Below the pieces are notes generated by a model. It saw nothing but the letters and a program-made list of their open reading frames with translations. It was not told the origin of the DNA and made no database searches. The position numbers were made by a program, and so were the translations under genes. DNA of 32,547 nucleotides, taken from NCBI GenBank assembly GCA_947036575.1, contig CAMQSH010000003.1, forward strand, positions 1 through 32,547, read 5' to 3'. Positions 24,152-32,176 of the stretch are shown one piece after another. Origin of the DNA: an uncultured Brevinema sp. Its GTDB lineage: Bacteria; Spirochaetota; Brevinematia; Brevinematales; Brevinemataceae. Within the stretch, counting starts at the first letter, position 1. Each line of letters starts with the position of its first letter.

Positions 24152-24961
24152 ATGTTATTAGAATTGATTTTTTTGGCTATTATACAAGGAATCACAGAAT
24201 TTTTACCTGTCTCTAGTTCCGGTCACCTTAATGTTTTAGCTCATTTTATAGCTTTTGACCAACAACATCTATTGTTATATTTTTTGGTATTACATGCGGG
24301 TACAGCTTGTGCTGCTATTTATTTTTTTAGGCAAGATATTTATGCTATTATTTTAGGATTATGGGAGTTTGTTACAAAAAAAGATACAGAGCAAGCAAAA
24401 AATGCGATTAAATGGGTACAATTAATTATAATGGTATCTATTCCAACAGGTATTGTAGGAATAACTTTAAAAACATCTGTAGAAGCTTTAGGTTCAAACT
24501 TATTAGTGATAAGTATTGCTTGGATTGTTACAGCAATTATTTTATTTGCCACAAAATTTGTTGTTTCCAAAAAATTAGAACTTATGACATTCACTTATAA
24601 AGATGCTTTTTTAGTTGGAATTGCTCAAAGTTTTGCTCTACTTCCTGGTATTTCAAGATCTGGATCTACTATTGCCATGGCATTATTCTTAGGAGCAAGT
24701 CCTTCTTTTGCAGGAAAGCTTTCTTTTTTAGCTTCTTTTGTCGCTATTTTTGGAGCTTTGTTGTTAGAAATATTAGATTATATAAAAGTTGGTGACTCAA
24801 CATTATCCTTTACTTATTTATTTATTGGATTTATAATGTCTTTTATAGTGGGCTTGTTTTCACTTAAATTTTTAATTAGTATATTAAAACATGGTAAATT
24901 GTTTTTATTTTCTGTATATTGTTTTATAATAGGAGTATTACTTCTATTTGTTATTTTATAA
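24152..24961 (+). CDS. uppP: undecaprenyl-diphosphatase UppP (BacA)
   Basis: A 269-aa polytopic inner-membrane protein of typical length. Both signature motifs are intact: QGITEFLPVSSSGH near the N terminus and PGISRSGSTIA in the second half, which together form the active site. It dephosphorylates undecaprenyl diphosphate so that the lipid carrier can be reused for peptidoglycan and other surface polymers; extra copies give bacitracin tolerance. The gene is 16 bases upstream of ftsK and probably cotranscribed, linking carrier recycling with division. The ribosome site is weak (CGAGG). No clear promoter could be fixed in the 150 bases upstream. Confidence 0.95.
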   Translation: MLLELIFLAIIQGITEFLPVSSSGHLNVLAHFIAFDQQHLLLYFLVLHAGTACAAIYFFRQDIYAIILGLWEFVTKKDTEQAKNAIKWVQLIIMVSIPTGIVGITLKTSVEALGSNLLVISIAWIVTAIILFATKFVVSKKLELMTFTYKDAFLVGIAQSFALLPGISRSGSTIAMALFLGASPSFAGKLSFLASFVAIFGALLLEILDYIKVGDSTLSFTYLFIGFIMSFIVGLFSLKFLISILKHGKLFLFSVYCFIIGVLLLFVIL

Positions 24962-24977
24962 AGTTGTAGGTGTATAA

Positions 24978-27900
24978 ATGTTCAAAGGTATTTTAAAAGT
25001 TGTAATCTCTTACGCTTTAATGTTGTTTTCTCTTTTATTGATGATCTCTCTAGTGAAGTTTTCTCCAAATGATTTAGCTTTTTATACGACAGCTATAAAC
25101 TCATCATATACAAATATATTGGGAACTCTTGGTGTACAAATAGCATCTCCTTTTGTATTTTTTTATGGGTATTCTTCTTGGATTTGGGGCTTGTTTTCTT
25201 TATTAATAGGAATGCGTATTTTAGTGGGTATAACGCCCCATGATTTGTTAATTCGTTTTGCTCTTGCTCATGGTATTGCTCTTTTAAGTTCTACACTTTT
25301 TACTTTGTTTACTTCTAATTTTTCTTTTCTTACAGGAGGAGTTTTTGGAGCTCTTTTTGCACATATCTTGACCAGTATTATTCCTAGTTTTATAATGATT
25401 CCTATTATTTTGGCTTTATTAATAATATTACTTGCACAAATGTGGTCTTTACCTTTTGAACAATTAGCAAAAAAATTCAATTCTTTAAATAAAGCTCCCC
25501 AAGTTGTAGTAGAACAGTATAGCGAATATAGAGATGAATTGCCTCAATATAATTCTGATTATTCAGAATTATCAATTCCTATTAATGATAATATAGAAGA
25601 AATATCTCAACAATACCATGCTACTCATGATGAAAATATGCACTATGGTGCTGTGGATACTTTAATAGAGGAATCACACCCAAGTGATTTTAGACATCGA
25701 TCTCAATTACCAAGTTTTTTACAAGAAATTGATGAAGGAGAACCCTCAGAACAGCAGCAACCAGTATTTATCTGTAAAAAACCTTTGGTAACAAAAAAAG
25801 AAACACTATTAAGAGATGTAGAAGTAGATCTTCTTTCTCCTTATCTAAGAGGATCTAGTTCTTTTTATAATAAAATAGAAGAAAATAATTTTCTAAAATC
25901 AAGATCATTAGAGGCTTTAGAATCTCCAACGACTTTAGAAGAAGATGTTCAAAATATTACTGAGGGCCTTGATGAATTAGACCAATCTTTTGAATCTATG
26001 TTGCCTACCAGTGAATGGATTAGAGAATCTGGTGTACCTTTATCAGACTTTATTCGTAATCAATCTGGTGTTAAAAGATTGTCCTTTTCTGATGGGATTG
26101 TAAGTGAAGTAACAGAAATGAGTGAAATCTCAGAAACCCAAATTAATGCTGATGAAAATGAAAACATTGCAACAGTAGATAAAAAAACAGATTATGATTC
26201 TGAAGAGTTTGCTAATACTACAGATGATGCAGACAAGTTAGCTATTCATACTCTTATAGAAGATTCTGCAGATATTGTCTTTGATGCAGAACCCTCAATA
26301 ATCCCCCAACATATTTCCAACTTTCCTCCTGTTAGTGGACTTTTAAGTGATACACCGATTATTTTAAACGAATTGGATGATAAAGGGCAAGAAATCTCCA
26401 ATTTTTCTTTGGAACATTTTGAGAATCCGACTTATAGTAAGATAGATAATGATATTATAGGAATATCAGATTCTGAAAAAATATTGCTGAGTGGAATCGA
26501 GAGAACCATGAAAAAACAGCAAGAATCTACTGATTCATTAAAAGATAAACTTCATAAAAAACAACAAGAGTTAGCAGAAATATATTATAAGACATTAGAA
26601 CAAGAAGAAAATGCTAGTTTTGTAGATGAAGAACTAGGACCAGTGATATCTGATTTTGTTCTTCAAGATTTTGAAAAGGAAATTTTAGCATTAAAAAAAG
26701 AATCTAATACTCTTGATACTGTATCTCAAAACATATCTGATACTAGCTTTTTGATGACTCATAAATCATCACTTGATTCGGAACCTGTGTTTGATCCTTT
26801 AGCTCAAGACCCAATTAATACTCTTGTTTTACCTGAAAAATCTATAGATTCAGAACACCTTATACAAGAATTGATGATTCCTAATGTAGAAGATATTGAA
26901 GATATTGAAAATGTAGATTATCTAGAATCTTTATTGGAAATAACGCCTAAGGAAGAAAAAGAATCTATTGATTTTCAAACAGAAGAAGATCTTAATATTA
27001 AAGAAGAATATGATATTCCAAATTTAGTCTCTCTTATGAGATTAAATTTGGGAGAGGCAGAATTTCCTGATATTAAAGAATTAACAAGAAAAGCTTTTTC
27101 CCCTAATAATAGTAATTGGAATATTGATTTTAAAGATTTTGACAAAGAAGAAACAGTTTTAGAATTTAAAGATATTTTCACACAAAAAGATAAGCCAAGT
27201 AATGATATTAATAAAATAGAAAAATTTGAAGAGTTACTGGAGACTGAAGATCCTTTTGTGCTATTAGAAGAGTCGCAGGGAGAAATTCCTATACCTTCAG
27301 TAGATACAATGCATAGTTTTTCTTCTGAATTAGAGAGAGAACCGGCCTTTGTTATTAGCAGGAATGATGATGAAAATACTCAAGAGAGTAATCTTCTAAA
27401 ACCAAATACTATGACTCCTATGTCTATTCCTACTTTTATAGAGGATACAGCATTTAGTTTTTCTTCAGAAGATTCAGAAAGAGAACCTGAATTTACAATT
27501 CGTAATATTAATGATAATACAGTTTTAGATAATAACCCACCCCTTGAAATAGTGCAAAAAATAGCAGAGCCAGAAGAAATAGTAGCGCCACAAACAATAA
27601 TACCAGAAGAGATATTTATACAGGATTCATCAGAATTAACAGATATAGAATTTAGGGATCAAGAAGATAATATTGCACTAGAAAAACCTATTGTTTTTGA
27701 AGAGTCTATTATTCATGATATGCTTGAAGAGGATAGAGAACCTACTACAGAAAAAGATAGTGAAGAAATGTTAAATGTGGAGCAGGAACAAAGAGATATT
27801 ATACTTAGTCATGAAGAAGAAATTTTATTTGCAGATGAGGATAGTAATGAAATTTATGAAATTGAACAAAACCCTGTAGATCAAGATATTACCGATTTGG

Positions 27901-29462
27901 ACACACCTGAATCTCTGTTAATGCCTTCAGTAACAACAGATACACATTTAATCAAAACTGTAGAGTATCCTGTTGCAGAGCAGATAGTTACACAAAATTC
28001 TCCTAAAGAAGCGATTTTTCCAAATATAGAAGATCTTGAGCCCAATACAGATGTGATTTCTAGAGCTGAAGAAGATGAAGAAGTTGAAACTACCATGAAA
28101 ATGATAGAGGACACCTACGAAAGTTTTAATATCAATATGCAAGTTGTTGATTATAATAGAGGACCTACAATTACTCGTTTTGAGCTTGAACCACCATCAG
28201 GATTAAAATTACGTACTATTTTGAATTTACAAGATGATTTAGCATTACAAGCGGGAACATCCAATCTTCGTATTATTAGTCCTGTTGAAGGACGTAGTCT
28301 TATTGGGATAGAAGTCCCTAACAAAGTTCGTCGTAATTTCTTATTAAGAGAACAAATAGAGAGTGATCTTTTTGACGAATCCCAAGCAGAATTACCATTG
28401 ATCTTAGGAATAGATGTGGGCGGAAAAGAAATAGTTAGTGATTTAGCGACAACTCCTCATTTATTAATTGCTGGTACAACAGGAAGTGGTAAGAGTGTTT
28501 ATGTTAATGCCTTAATCATGGGATTATTATTCAAACTATCTTCTGAAGATCTTAAATTTATTATGATAGATCCAAAAATGGTAGAATTAGAGCTTTATAA
28601 TGGTATCCCTCATTTATTAGCACCTATTATTACCAAGCCTGAAGAAGCTATGGCTGCTTTAGAATGGGCTGTTCAAGAAATGGATAGAAGATATAAAATA
28701 TTATCAGAGCTAAGTGTTCGTAATATAAAAGAATATAAAAATTTAGGTAAGAATTCTCCTACTGGTGATCAAGGCTACGAAAAATTACCTTATATTGTTG
28801 TGATTGTTGATGAGTTTGCAAATCTTATGCTTAGAGCACCAAAAGATACAGAAAAACATATTTCTCGTTTGGCATCTATGTCAAGAGCGGTGGGGATACA
28901 TTTGGTCTTAGCGACACAAAGACCGTCTGTTGATGTGGTTACGGGAGTTATCAAAGCGAACTTCCCAAGTAGAATAGCTTTCAGAGTAAGTTCAAAAATT
29001 GATTCCAGAACAATCATCGATAGAAATGGTGCCGAAACACTTTTAGGTAGAGGCGATATGCTCTTTATGTCTCCTAATTATATGGATCCTGTACGTATTC
29101 AATCTCCTTATGCTTCGAGTGAAGATGTCGCTAGAGCGGTAAATACAATCAAAAAAAATGGGCCACCTGACTATGCAATTGATTTTTCTGAAGTCTTAGC
29201 AAAACAAGAAGAAAACAACTCTGATGGCTCTCGTACTGATGCGATGAGTGATCCTTTATTTGAAGAAGTACTTCGCTATGCCGTAGATAATGGGGAGATT
29301 TCGGCTTCAGGTATTCAACGTCGTTTTAGGGTTGGGTACAATAGAGCTTCAAGACTTATAGAATCCATGAAAGATATGAAAATCATCTCTCCTCCACCGA
29401 GTGCGGGAAAAGGCTGGTTGATTAATATCACAAGAGACGAGATACAAAGTTATCTCGACTAA
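24978..29462 (+). CDS. ftsK: DNA translocase FtsK/SpoIIIE with giant acidic linker
   Basis: A 1494-aa protein. The N-terminal 170 residues form about four membrane segments that would sit at the septum. Residues about 175-1020 are a low-complexity linker dominated by Glu, Asp, Ser and Ile, much longer than usual. The motor follows: alpha/beta part (VVDYNRGPTITRFELEPPSG), Walker A GTTGSGKS (about 1166-1173), Walker B IVVIVDEF, then RPSVDVVTGVIKANFP. The C-terminal gamma domain (about 1420-1490; SGIQRRFRVGYNRASRLIE) is of the type that reads polar sequences and activates XerCD recombination. All catalytic motifs are intact, so it should pump chromosome ends into daughter cells at division. The linker holds degenerate internal repeats (FSSELEREPAFVISRN and FSSEDSEREPEFTIRN). 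Confidence 0.94.
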   Translation: MFKGILKVVISYALMLFSLLLMISLVKFSPNDLAFYTTAINSSYTNILGTLGVQIASPFVFFYGYSSWIWGLFSLLIGMRILVGITPHDLLIRFALAHGIALLSSTLFTLFTSNFSFLTGGVFGALFAHILTSIIPSFIMIPIILALLIILLAQMWSLPFEQLAKKFNSLNKAPQVVVEQYSEYRDELPQYNSDYSELSIPINDNIEEISQQYHATHDENMHYGAVDTLIEESHPSDFRHRSQLPSFLQEIDEGEPSEQQQPVFICKKPLVTKKETLLRDVEVDLLSPYLRGSSSFYNKIEENNFLKSRSLEALESPTTLEEDVQNITEGLDELDQSFESMLPTSEWIRESGVPLSDFIRNQSGVKRLSFSDGIVSEVTEMSEISETQINADENENIATVDKKTDYDSEEFANTTDDADKLAIHTLIEDSADIVFDAEPSIIPQHISNFPPVSGLLSDTPIILNELDDKGQEISNFSLEHFENPTYSKIDNDIIGISDSEKILLSGIERTMKKQQESTDSLKDKLHKKQQELAEIYYKTLEQEENASFVDEELGPVISDFVLQDFEKEILALKKESNTLDTVSQNISDTSFLMTHKSSLDSEPVFDPLAQDPINTLVLPEKSIDSEHLIQELMIPNVEDIEDIENVDYLESLLEITPKEEKESIDFQTEEDLNIKEEYDIPNLVSLMRLNLGEAEFPDIKELTRKAFSPNNSNWNIDFKDFDKEETVLEFKDIFTQKDKPSNDINKIEKFEELLETEDPFVLLEESQGEIPIPSVDTMHSFSSELEREPAFVISRNDDENTQESNLLKPNTMTPMSIPTFIEDTAFSFSSEDSEREPEFTIRNINDNTVLDNNPPLEIVQKIAEPEEIVAPQTIIPEEIFIQDSSELTDIEFRDQEDNIALEKPIVFEESIIHDMLEEDREPTTEKDSEEMLNVEQEQRDIILSHEEEILFADEDSNEIYEIEQNPVDQDITDLDTPESLLMPSVTTDTHLIKTVEYPVAEQIVTQNSPKEAIFPNIEDLEPNTDVISRAEEDEEVETTMKMIEDTYESFNINMQVVDYNRGPTITRFELEPPSGLKLRTILNLQDDLALQAGTSNLRIISPVEGRSLIGIEVPNKVRRNFLLREQIESDLFDESQAELPLILGIDVGGKEIVSDLATTPHLLIAGTTGSGKSVYVNALIMGLLFKLSSEDLKFIMIDPKMVELELYNGIPHLLAPIITKPEEAMAALEWAVQEMDRRYKILSELSVRNIKEYKNLGKNSPTGDQGYEKLPYIVVIVDEFANLMLRAPKDTEKHISRLASMSRAVGIHLVLATQRPSVDVVTGVIKANFPSRIAFRVSSKIDSRTIIDRNGAETLLGRGDMLFMSPNYMDPVRIQSPYASSEDVARAVNTIKKNGPPDYAIDFSEVLAKQEENNSDGSRTDAMSDPLFEEVLRYAVDNGEISASGIQRRFRVGYNRASRLIESMKDMKIISPPPSAGKGWLINITRDEIQSYLD

Positions 29463-29483
29463 GGGGGGCGTTCGACCCACTCT

Positions 29484-29530
29484 TATGATCTGTCATTCAA
29501 CTCAGTCATTTAAGATCATACGATCCTTTT
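29484..29530. repeat. nested hairpin after ftsK with GATC-ATAC-GATC core
   Basis: TATGATCT (29484-29491) is complementary to AGATCATA (29513-29520). Overlapping the right arm is the alternative hairpin GATC-ATAC-GATC followed by CTTTTCT. The two folds are mutually exclusive. A compensated version of the second hairpin occurs at 30399. Confidence 0.45.
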
Positions 29531-29550
29531 CTAAAATTTCTAAAAAATAT

Positions 29551-29599
29551 AAACTCCTTTCTAATTGTAGAATTAAAAATACAATAGAAGGGAGTTTTT
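29551..29599. terminator. intrinsic terminator downstream of ftsK
   Basis: A long stem (AAACTCCTTTCTA-ATTGTA against TACAAT-AGAAGGGAGTTT, one bulge and one wobble) with an A-rich loop and a final T-run. It should end the uppP-ftsK transcript. Confidence 0.75.
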
Positions 29600-29656
29600 G
29601 TTTATACATTTATAAAGTATAAACCTATACAATATAGACTTATACATAAATTCTTC

Positions 29657-29685
29657 TTGAATGGGCTACGATAATGTGATACACT
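29657..29685 (+). promoter_or_regulatory. promoter of the 53-aa protein gene
   Basis: TTGAAT (29657-29662), 17 bases, TACACT (29680-29685). Confidence 0.5.
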
Positions 29686-29713
29686 ATATTAATAATACAA
29701 ATAGGAGTATCTT

Positions 29714-29875
29714 ATGAAATTTGCAACAGGTGAAAAATGTAGTCAAGAGGGTAATTATAAAATCAGATGTTATAAAGGCGAAGTTTTTGTCAAAGAAGGA
29801 GAAAATTTTCCTCCTCATCCAGCGTCAGGAAAAGATGCTAACTATACCTTAGTAGACGAGAGTAAAAAGAAATAA
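29714..29875 (+). CDS. small 53-residue protein with spaced Cys and FPPHP motif
   Basis: ATG preceded by AGGAG opens a 53-codon frame: MKFATGEKCSQEGNYKIRCY, then GEVFVKEGENFPPHP, then YTLVDESKKK. The pattern G-x-C-x-x-x-G-x-Y-x-x-x-C then KG-(D/E)-x-FPP-x-P then (W/Y)xLV resembles a widespread group of tiny proteins of unknown function that I recall only by pattern. Charged, soluble and without signal peptide. It has its own promoter and terminator, which argues that it is real despite its size. Confidence 0.7.
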   Translation: MKFATGEKCSQEGNYKIRCYKGEVFVKEGENFPPHPASGKDANYTLVDESKKK

Positions 29876-29891
29876 TTAAGCAATTATTACC

Positions 29892-29926
29892 AAAAAGCCC
29901 CATTTTTGATTAAGTGGGGGTTTTTT
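29892..29926 (+). terminator. intrinsic terminator of the 53-aa protein gene
   Basis: Stem AAAAA-CCCCA/TGGGG-TTTTT with one G/G mismatch and a 12-base loop, followed by a T-run. Confidence 0.75.
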
Positions 29927-30121
29927 GTAGAAAAACTTATATAAATAAAAATATCCCCCCATATTTCATTAAAAAAAGGAAATACAGAGGGATATAAAAT
30001 AGAAATATCTAGACCAAATCTCAAAATAGTAACGTAAAAATAATCATTTAAAATACAAAAGCCCATAGAGCTTGTATAGGTCATATTCCAACGAAACTAA
30101 GTTTTAAATATTTCTATTTTA

Positions 30122-30187
30122 TTACTCGACGACGAAATTATACAAGGCTCTATGAGCTATAATATAAATGTACTCGTCGTCGAGTAA
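30122..30187. repeat. 14-bp-arm GC-rich hairpin (TCGTCGTCGAGT)
   Basis: TTACTCGACGACGA and its exact reverse complement TCGTCGTCGAGTAA enclose about 38 bases that contain GCTC-TAT-GAGC. CG-rich arms are very unusual in this AT-rich DNA. A T-rich tract precedes and an A-rich tract follows. Confidence 0.7.
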
Positions 30188-30205
30188 AAAACAAAAATCT
30201 AGTAC

Positions 30206-30239
30206 AAAAGCCATGATATGAGAAACACATGGTCTTTTT
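30206..30239 (+). terminator. terminator-like hairpin
   Basis: AAAAGCCATG pairs with CATGG-CTTTT (single T bulge) across a 12-base loop and is followed by TTTTTA. It has no gene directly upstream, so it may terminate a non-coding transcript. Confidence 0.45.
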
Positions 30240-30242
30240 ATC

Positions 30243-30325
30243 TTTATCTTATGCAGTCCATGACTATGCCAATAAAAAAAGAATTATCCGTAGATAATCC
30301 AATGCTATTTTAAGCATAAGATAAA
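30243..30325. ncRNA. possible three-way-junction structured RNA
   Basis: A perfect 12-bp closing stem (30243-30254 with 30314-30325, TTTATCTTATGC) encloses two further hairpins: AGTC-CAT-GACT (30255-30265) and ATTATC-CGTA-GATAAT (30283-30298). That folds into a three-helix junction of 83 bases. It lies inside the MITE-like element. No expression evidence and strand unknown. Confidence 0.3.
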
Positions 30326-30398
30326 AATATATAACAAACTATTTCTAGTTCATTGGAATATGACTATAATTACTATAAACTATTATTAAATACTTGTC

Positions 30399-30417
30399 AA
30401 GGGTCATACGACCTTTT
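30399..30417 (+). repeat. hairpin GGTC-ATAC-GACC with T-run
   Basis: A 7-bp stem (AAGGGTC/GACCTTT, one wobble) with the loop ATAC and a T-run; terminator-like. The stem bases differ from the hairpin at 29514-29525 at paired positions while the loop is unchanged. Confidence 0.45.
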
Positions 30418-30593
30418 TATTTATAAAATTTTATAATTTGAAAAATTCTTGAAAGCAATAAAACTATATAAATTGAAAGCCCTAAAGGGTGCTTCGCTAG
30501 GGCGAATGCTCTTTGCATATTGTGTTTTATAAGTATTTATTTTATAATATATATGAAAGGAGTCCTGTTGCGTTCACTTTGTTCGCTTACTGG

Positions 30594-30635
30594 ATAAGAA
30601 TCCACATGTCTCTATCGTTCCTGTGGTTCTAAAGG
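30594..30635 (+). promoter_or_regulatory. 5' leader element (ATAAGAA - CCAC...GTGG - TTCTAAAGG)
   Basis: This 42-base segment matches the leader of the ankyrin lipoprotein (7794-7835, minus) at 36 of 42 positions without gaps. Differences concentrate in the hairpin loop. It ends in the ribosome site AAAGGGGG six bases before the start codon. Confidence 0.5.
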
Positions 30636-30643
30636 GGGTAAAT

Positions 30644-31654
30644 ATGAGTATTAATTATATAGATATTTTAGTATCGAATATAGAAAAACGAAAAGAACAA
30701 GATAAAAAATTTGATTGGTGGCTATATCCTTTTTTAACGATAGTACTGATGATTGTGTTACCAACAGTTATGTATATACTAGTACTTGATTTAAATCCAG
30801 CTAATTTTAGTTTCTATGGTCTTAATGCAGAGCATCCTTATCTTGTAATAGCTGTCTTATTACTAATAGCGATAGGACTTATTGGATTTGTTTTTATAAG
30901 TTTTCACTTGATGTATAAAAGAGCAAAAAGAGTAAATTTTTTTATTCAAAGAAAAAAAGAATGGTACGAAACAATCACGGAATTCACTACTAATTCCTGC
31001 AAAAACTCAGATTCTTTAGGGAAATTAGAAGATTTTATTAATGAAGAAGTTAATATGTCTCCTAAAAAAATAAACTATACTTATTTAATCATTATAGCAG
31101 CATTTTCTATTCTGTATTATTTTTTAAAGACCCAAGACTCTTTGTATAGAGTACTTCCTTTACTTGCTATTTTGATTTTAGAATATTTGTTTTTATATCA
31201 AAGAGTTCAAGATCCTATCATAAGTCTTTCTGTAAAAAATATGGGGTTTTTGATGTTGATATCAGTACTTGCTGTTATATTCTTGGGAGATGTGCTAGGA
31301 AATACAATAAACAATGTAGCTTGGATAATGATATTAGCTATTTATAGCATGCCTATTAATTATCTGTGGAATAAATTACAAAAAAGAGAAAGTAGATTTT
31401 GTGAATTGATTAATAATATATGGATAGAAGAAGGCTGGATGACAGAGAAGATAGAATTCTTTGTCGATCCTAGAAAACAGAGATCCATGCGTGAGTGGAT
31501 ATTTCTTTCTGTGATTACTTTGGGAATAGTCGGGATAGTGTGGGATTACAAAATACATACAGATCCTGATAATATGTATCCACGCTTTTATAAAGCAGAA
31601 GATGATATGTTAGAGATAATCAAAAAACAAAGTTCTTTACTTCAAGAGCTATAA
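30644..31654 (+). CDS. multi-pass membrane protein of unknown function
   Basis: A 336-aa protein with about seven hydrophobic stretches: two in the first 95 residues, four between about 145 and 245, one near 286-304. Charged cytoplasmic segments separate them. The C-terminal part (REWIFLSVITLGIVGIVWDYKIHTD) resembles the DUF4234-type helical hairpin only loosely. I do not recognise a family. The start at 30644 follows AAAGGGGG; the frame extends 7 codons further into the leader. It carries the same type of leader as the ankyrin lipoprotein and BI-1 genes, which suggests shared control of envelope genes. Length and motifs give no activity. Confidence 0.75.
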   Translation: MSINYIDILVSNIEKRKEQDKKFDWWLYPFLTIVLMIVLPTVMYILVLDLNPANFSFYGLNAEHPYLVIAVLLLIAIGLIGFVFISFHLMYKRAKRVNFFIQRKKEWYETITEFTTNSCKNSDSLGKLEDFINEEVNMSPKKINYTYLIIIAAFSILYYFLKTQDSLYRVLPLLAILILEYLFLYQRVQDPIISLSVKNMGFLMLISVLAVIFLGDVLGNTINNVAWIMILAIYSMPINYLWNKLQKRESRFCELINNIWIEEGWMTEKIEFFVDPRKQRSMREWIFLSVITLGIVGIVWDYKIHTDPDNMYPRFYKAEDDMLEIIKKQSSLLQEL

Positions 31655-31663
31655 GAATAAAAG

Positions 31664-31688
31664 CAGGCCTCTATAGGCTTGATTTTTA
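31664..31688 (+). terminator. intrinsic terminator of the membrane protein gene
   Basis: A 7-bp stem (CAGGCCT/AGGCTTG, one wobble) with loop CTAT followed by ATTTTTAT, 9 bases after the stop codon. Confidence 0.55.
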
Positions 31689-31741
31689 TATTTTGGCATA
31701 GTATTTATAATAGGATGTTTTTTATTAGAATTCATATTCTA

Positions 31742-31771
31742 TTGACAAAAAATATAAGATTTTGCTAAGAT
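31742..31771 (+). promoter_or_regulatory. promoter of the ankyrin genes at the right end
   Basis: TTGACA (31742-31747), 18-base spacer, TAAGAT (31766-31771). Confidence 0.55.
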
Positions 31772-31829
31772 AAAATGAAGTGACACCTACTGATTGAATA
31801 TTATAAATAAATTTAAGAGGTAAACTTTA

Positions 31830-32163
31830 ATGGCAAAAAAAGAACTACATTAGTTAAAGACTTTAGAGAAATTATAGAGCGTGGTGAGTTTGAAGATCTA
31901 AAATCTGTGTTTGATAAATGTGATATTAATGCAATAGATGGAAAATATGGACCAAACGCTTTTGGATTTACACCATTATCACGAGAGTTCGTATTTTGGT
32001 TAAAAGAATAAGGTAGGGATGTTAACTTAAAAGATTATTATGGATCCTCACCTGTTTTTAGGCAGATAGTTATGTATTAACTGAATTATATAAACTTATA
32101 GGTGTTACCCTCATTGTAGGAATAGGTAAATTTATTTTGAAAAAAATATTGAAAAAAATATAG
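31830..32163 (+). pseudogene. broken ankyrin-type protein (two frameshifts and a stop)
   Basis: ATG 31830 follows AAGAGG and gives MAKKELH then stop. Adding one A to the seven-A run restores KRTTLVKDFREIIERGEFED, LKSVFDKCDINAIDG and FGFTPLSREFVFWLKE. TAA then interrupts where CAA (Gln) would fit, and the frame continues as GRDVNLKDYYGSSPVF. A second one-base shift near 32061 leads to ADSYVLTELYKLIGVTLI and a stop at 32161-32163. The rebuilt protein of about 110 residues looks like an ankyrin-type protein of a kind seen in host-associated bacteria. Three lesions make sequencing error alone unlikely. It lies 13 bases ahead of another ankyrin gene, probably its duplicate partner. Confidence 0.7.
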
Positions 32164-32176
32164 AGAGGATTTGATT

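Larger units (their letters stand above)
30075..30368. mobile_element. MITE-like element with ~25-bp terminal inverted repeats
   Basis: The left end (30075-30099, TATAGGTCATATTCCAACGA...) is the near-perfect reverse complement of the right end (30345-30368); GTCATATTCCAAYGAA is shared at 15 of 16 positions. The 294-bp interior has no reading frame but several nested hairpins. That is the layout of a non-autonomous miniature inverted-repeat element. I cannot show a target-site duplication beyond TA/TATA, and only one copy is in view. Confidence 0.4.
29927..30643. other. 717-bp non-coding region with dense inverted repeats
   Basis: I see no credible gene here on either strand; the longest frame (29887-30084, minus) lacks a ribosome site and crosses the terminator. 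The stretch holds several hairpins and inverted repeats, annotated separately, and the leader of the next gene. Near 30478-30512 a GCCCT...AGGGC hairpin carries GTGCTTCGCTAGGGCG, a GC-richer patch. No clear promoter of the membrane protein gene was found. Confidence 0.6.

Noticed and set aside
29887..30084. 65-aa minus-strand frame after the small protein
   Set aside because: It lacks a ribosome site, crosses a terminator and overlaps the inverted-repeat element; the protein looks like translated AT-rich DNA.
30075..30417. CRISPR array
   Set aside because: The repeats are inverted and of different sequences; no regular direct repeats with unique spacers and no cas genes.
29463..30643. tRNA or other known RNA gene in the large gap
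   Set aside because: I looked for a cloverleaf with TTC-loop and acceptor stem and found none; the three-way junction lacks tRNA signatures.
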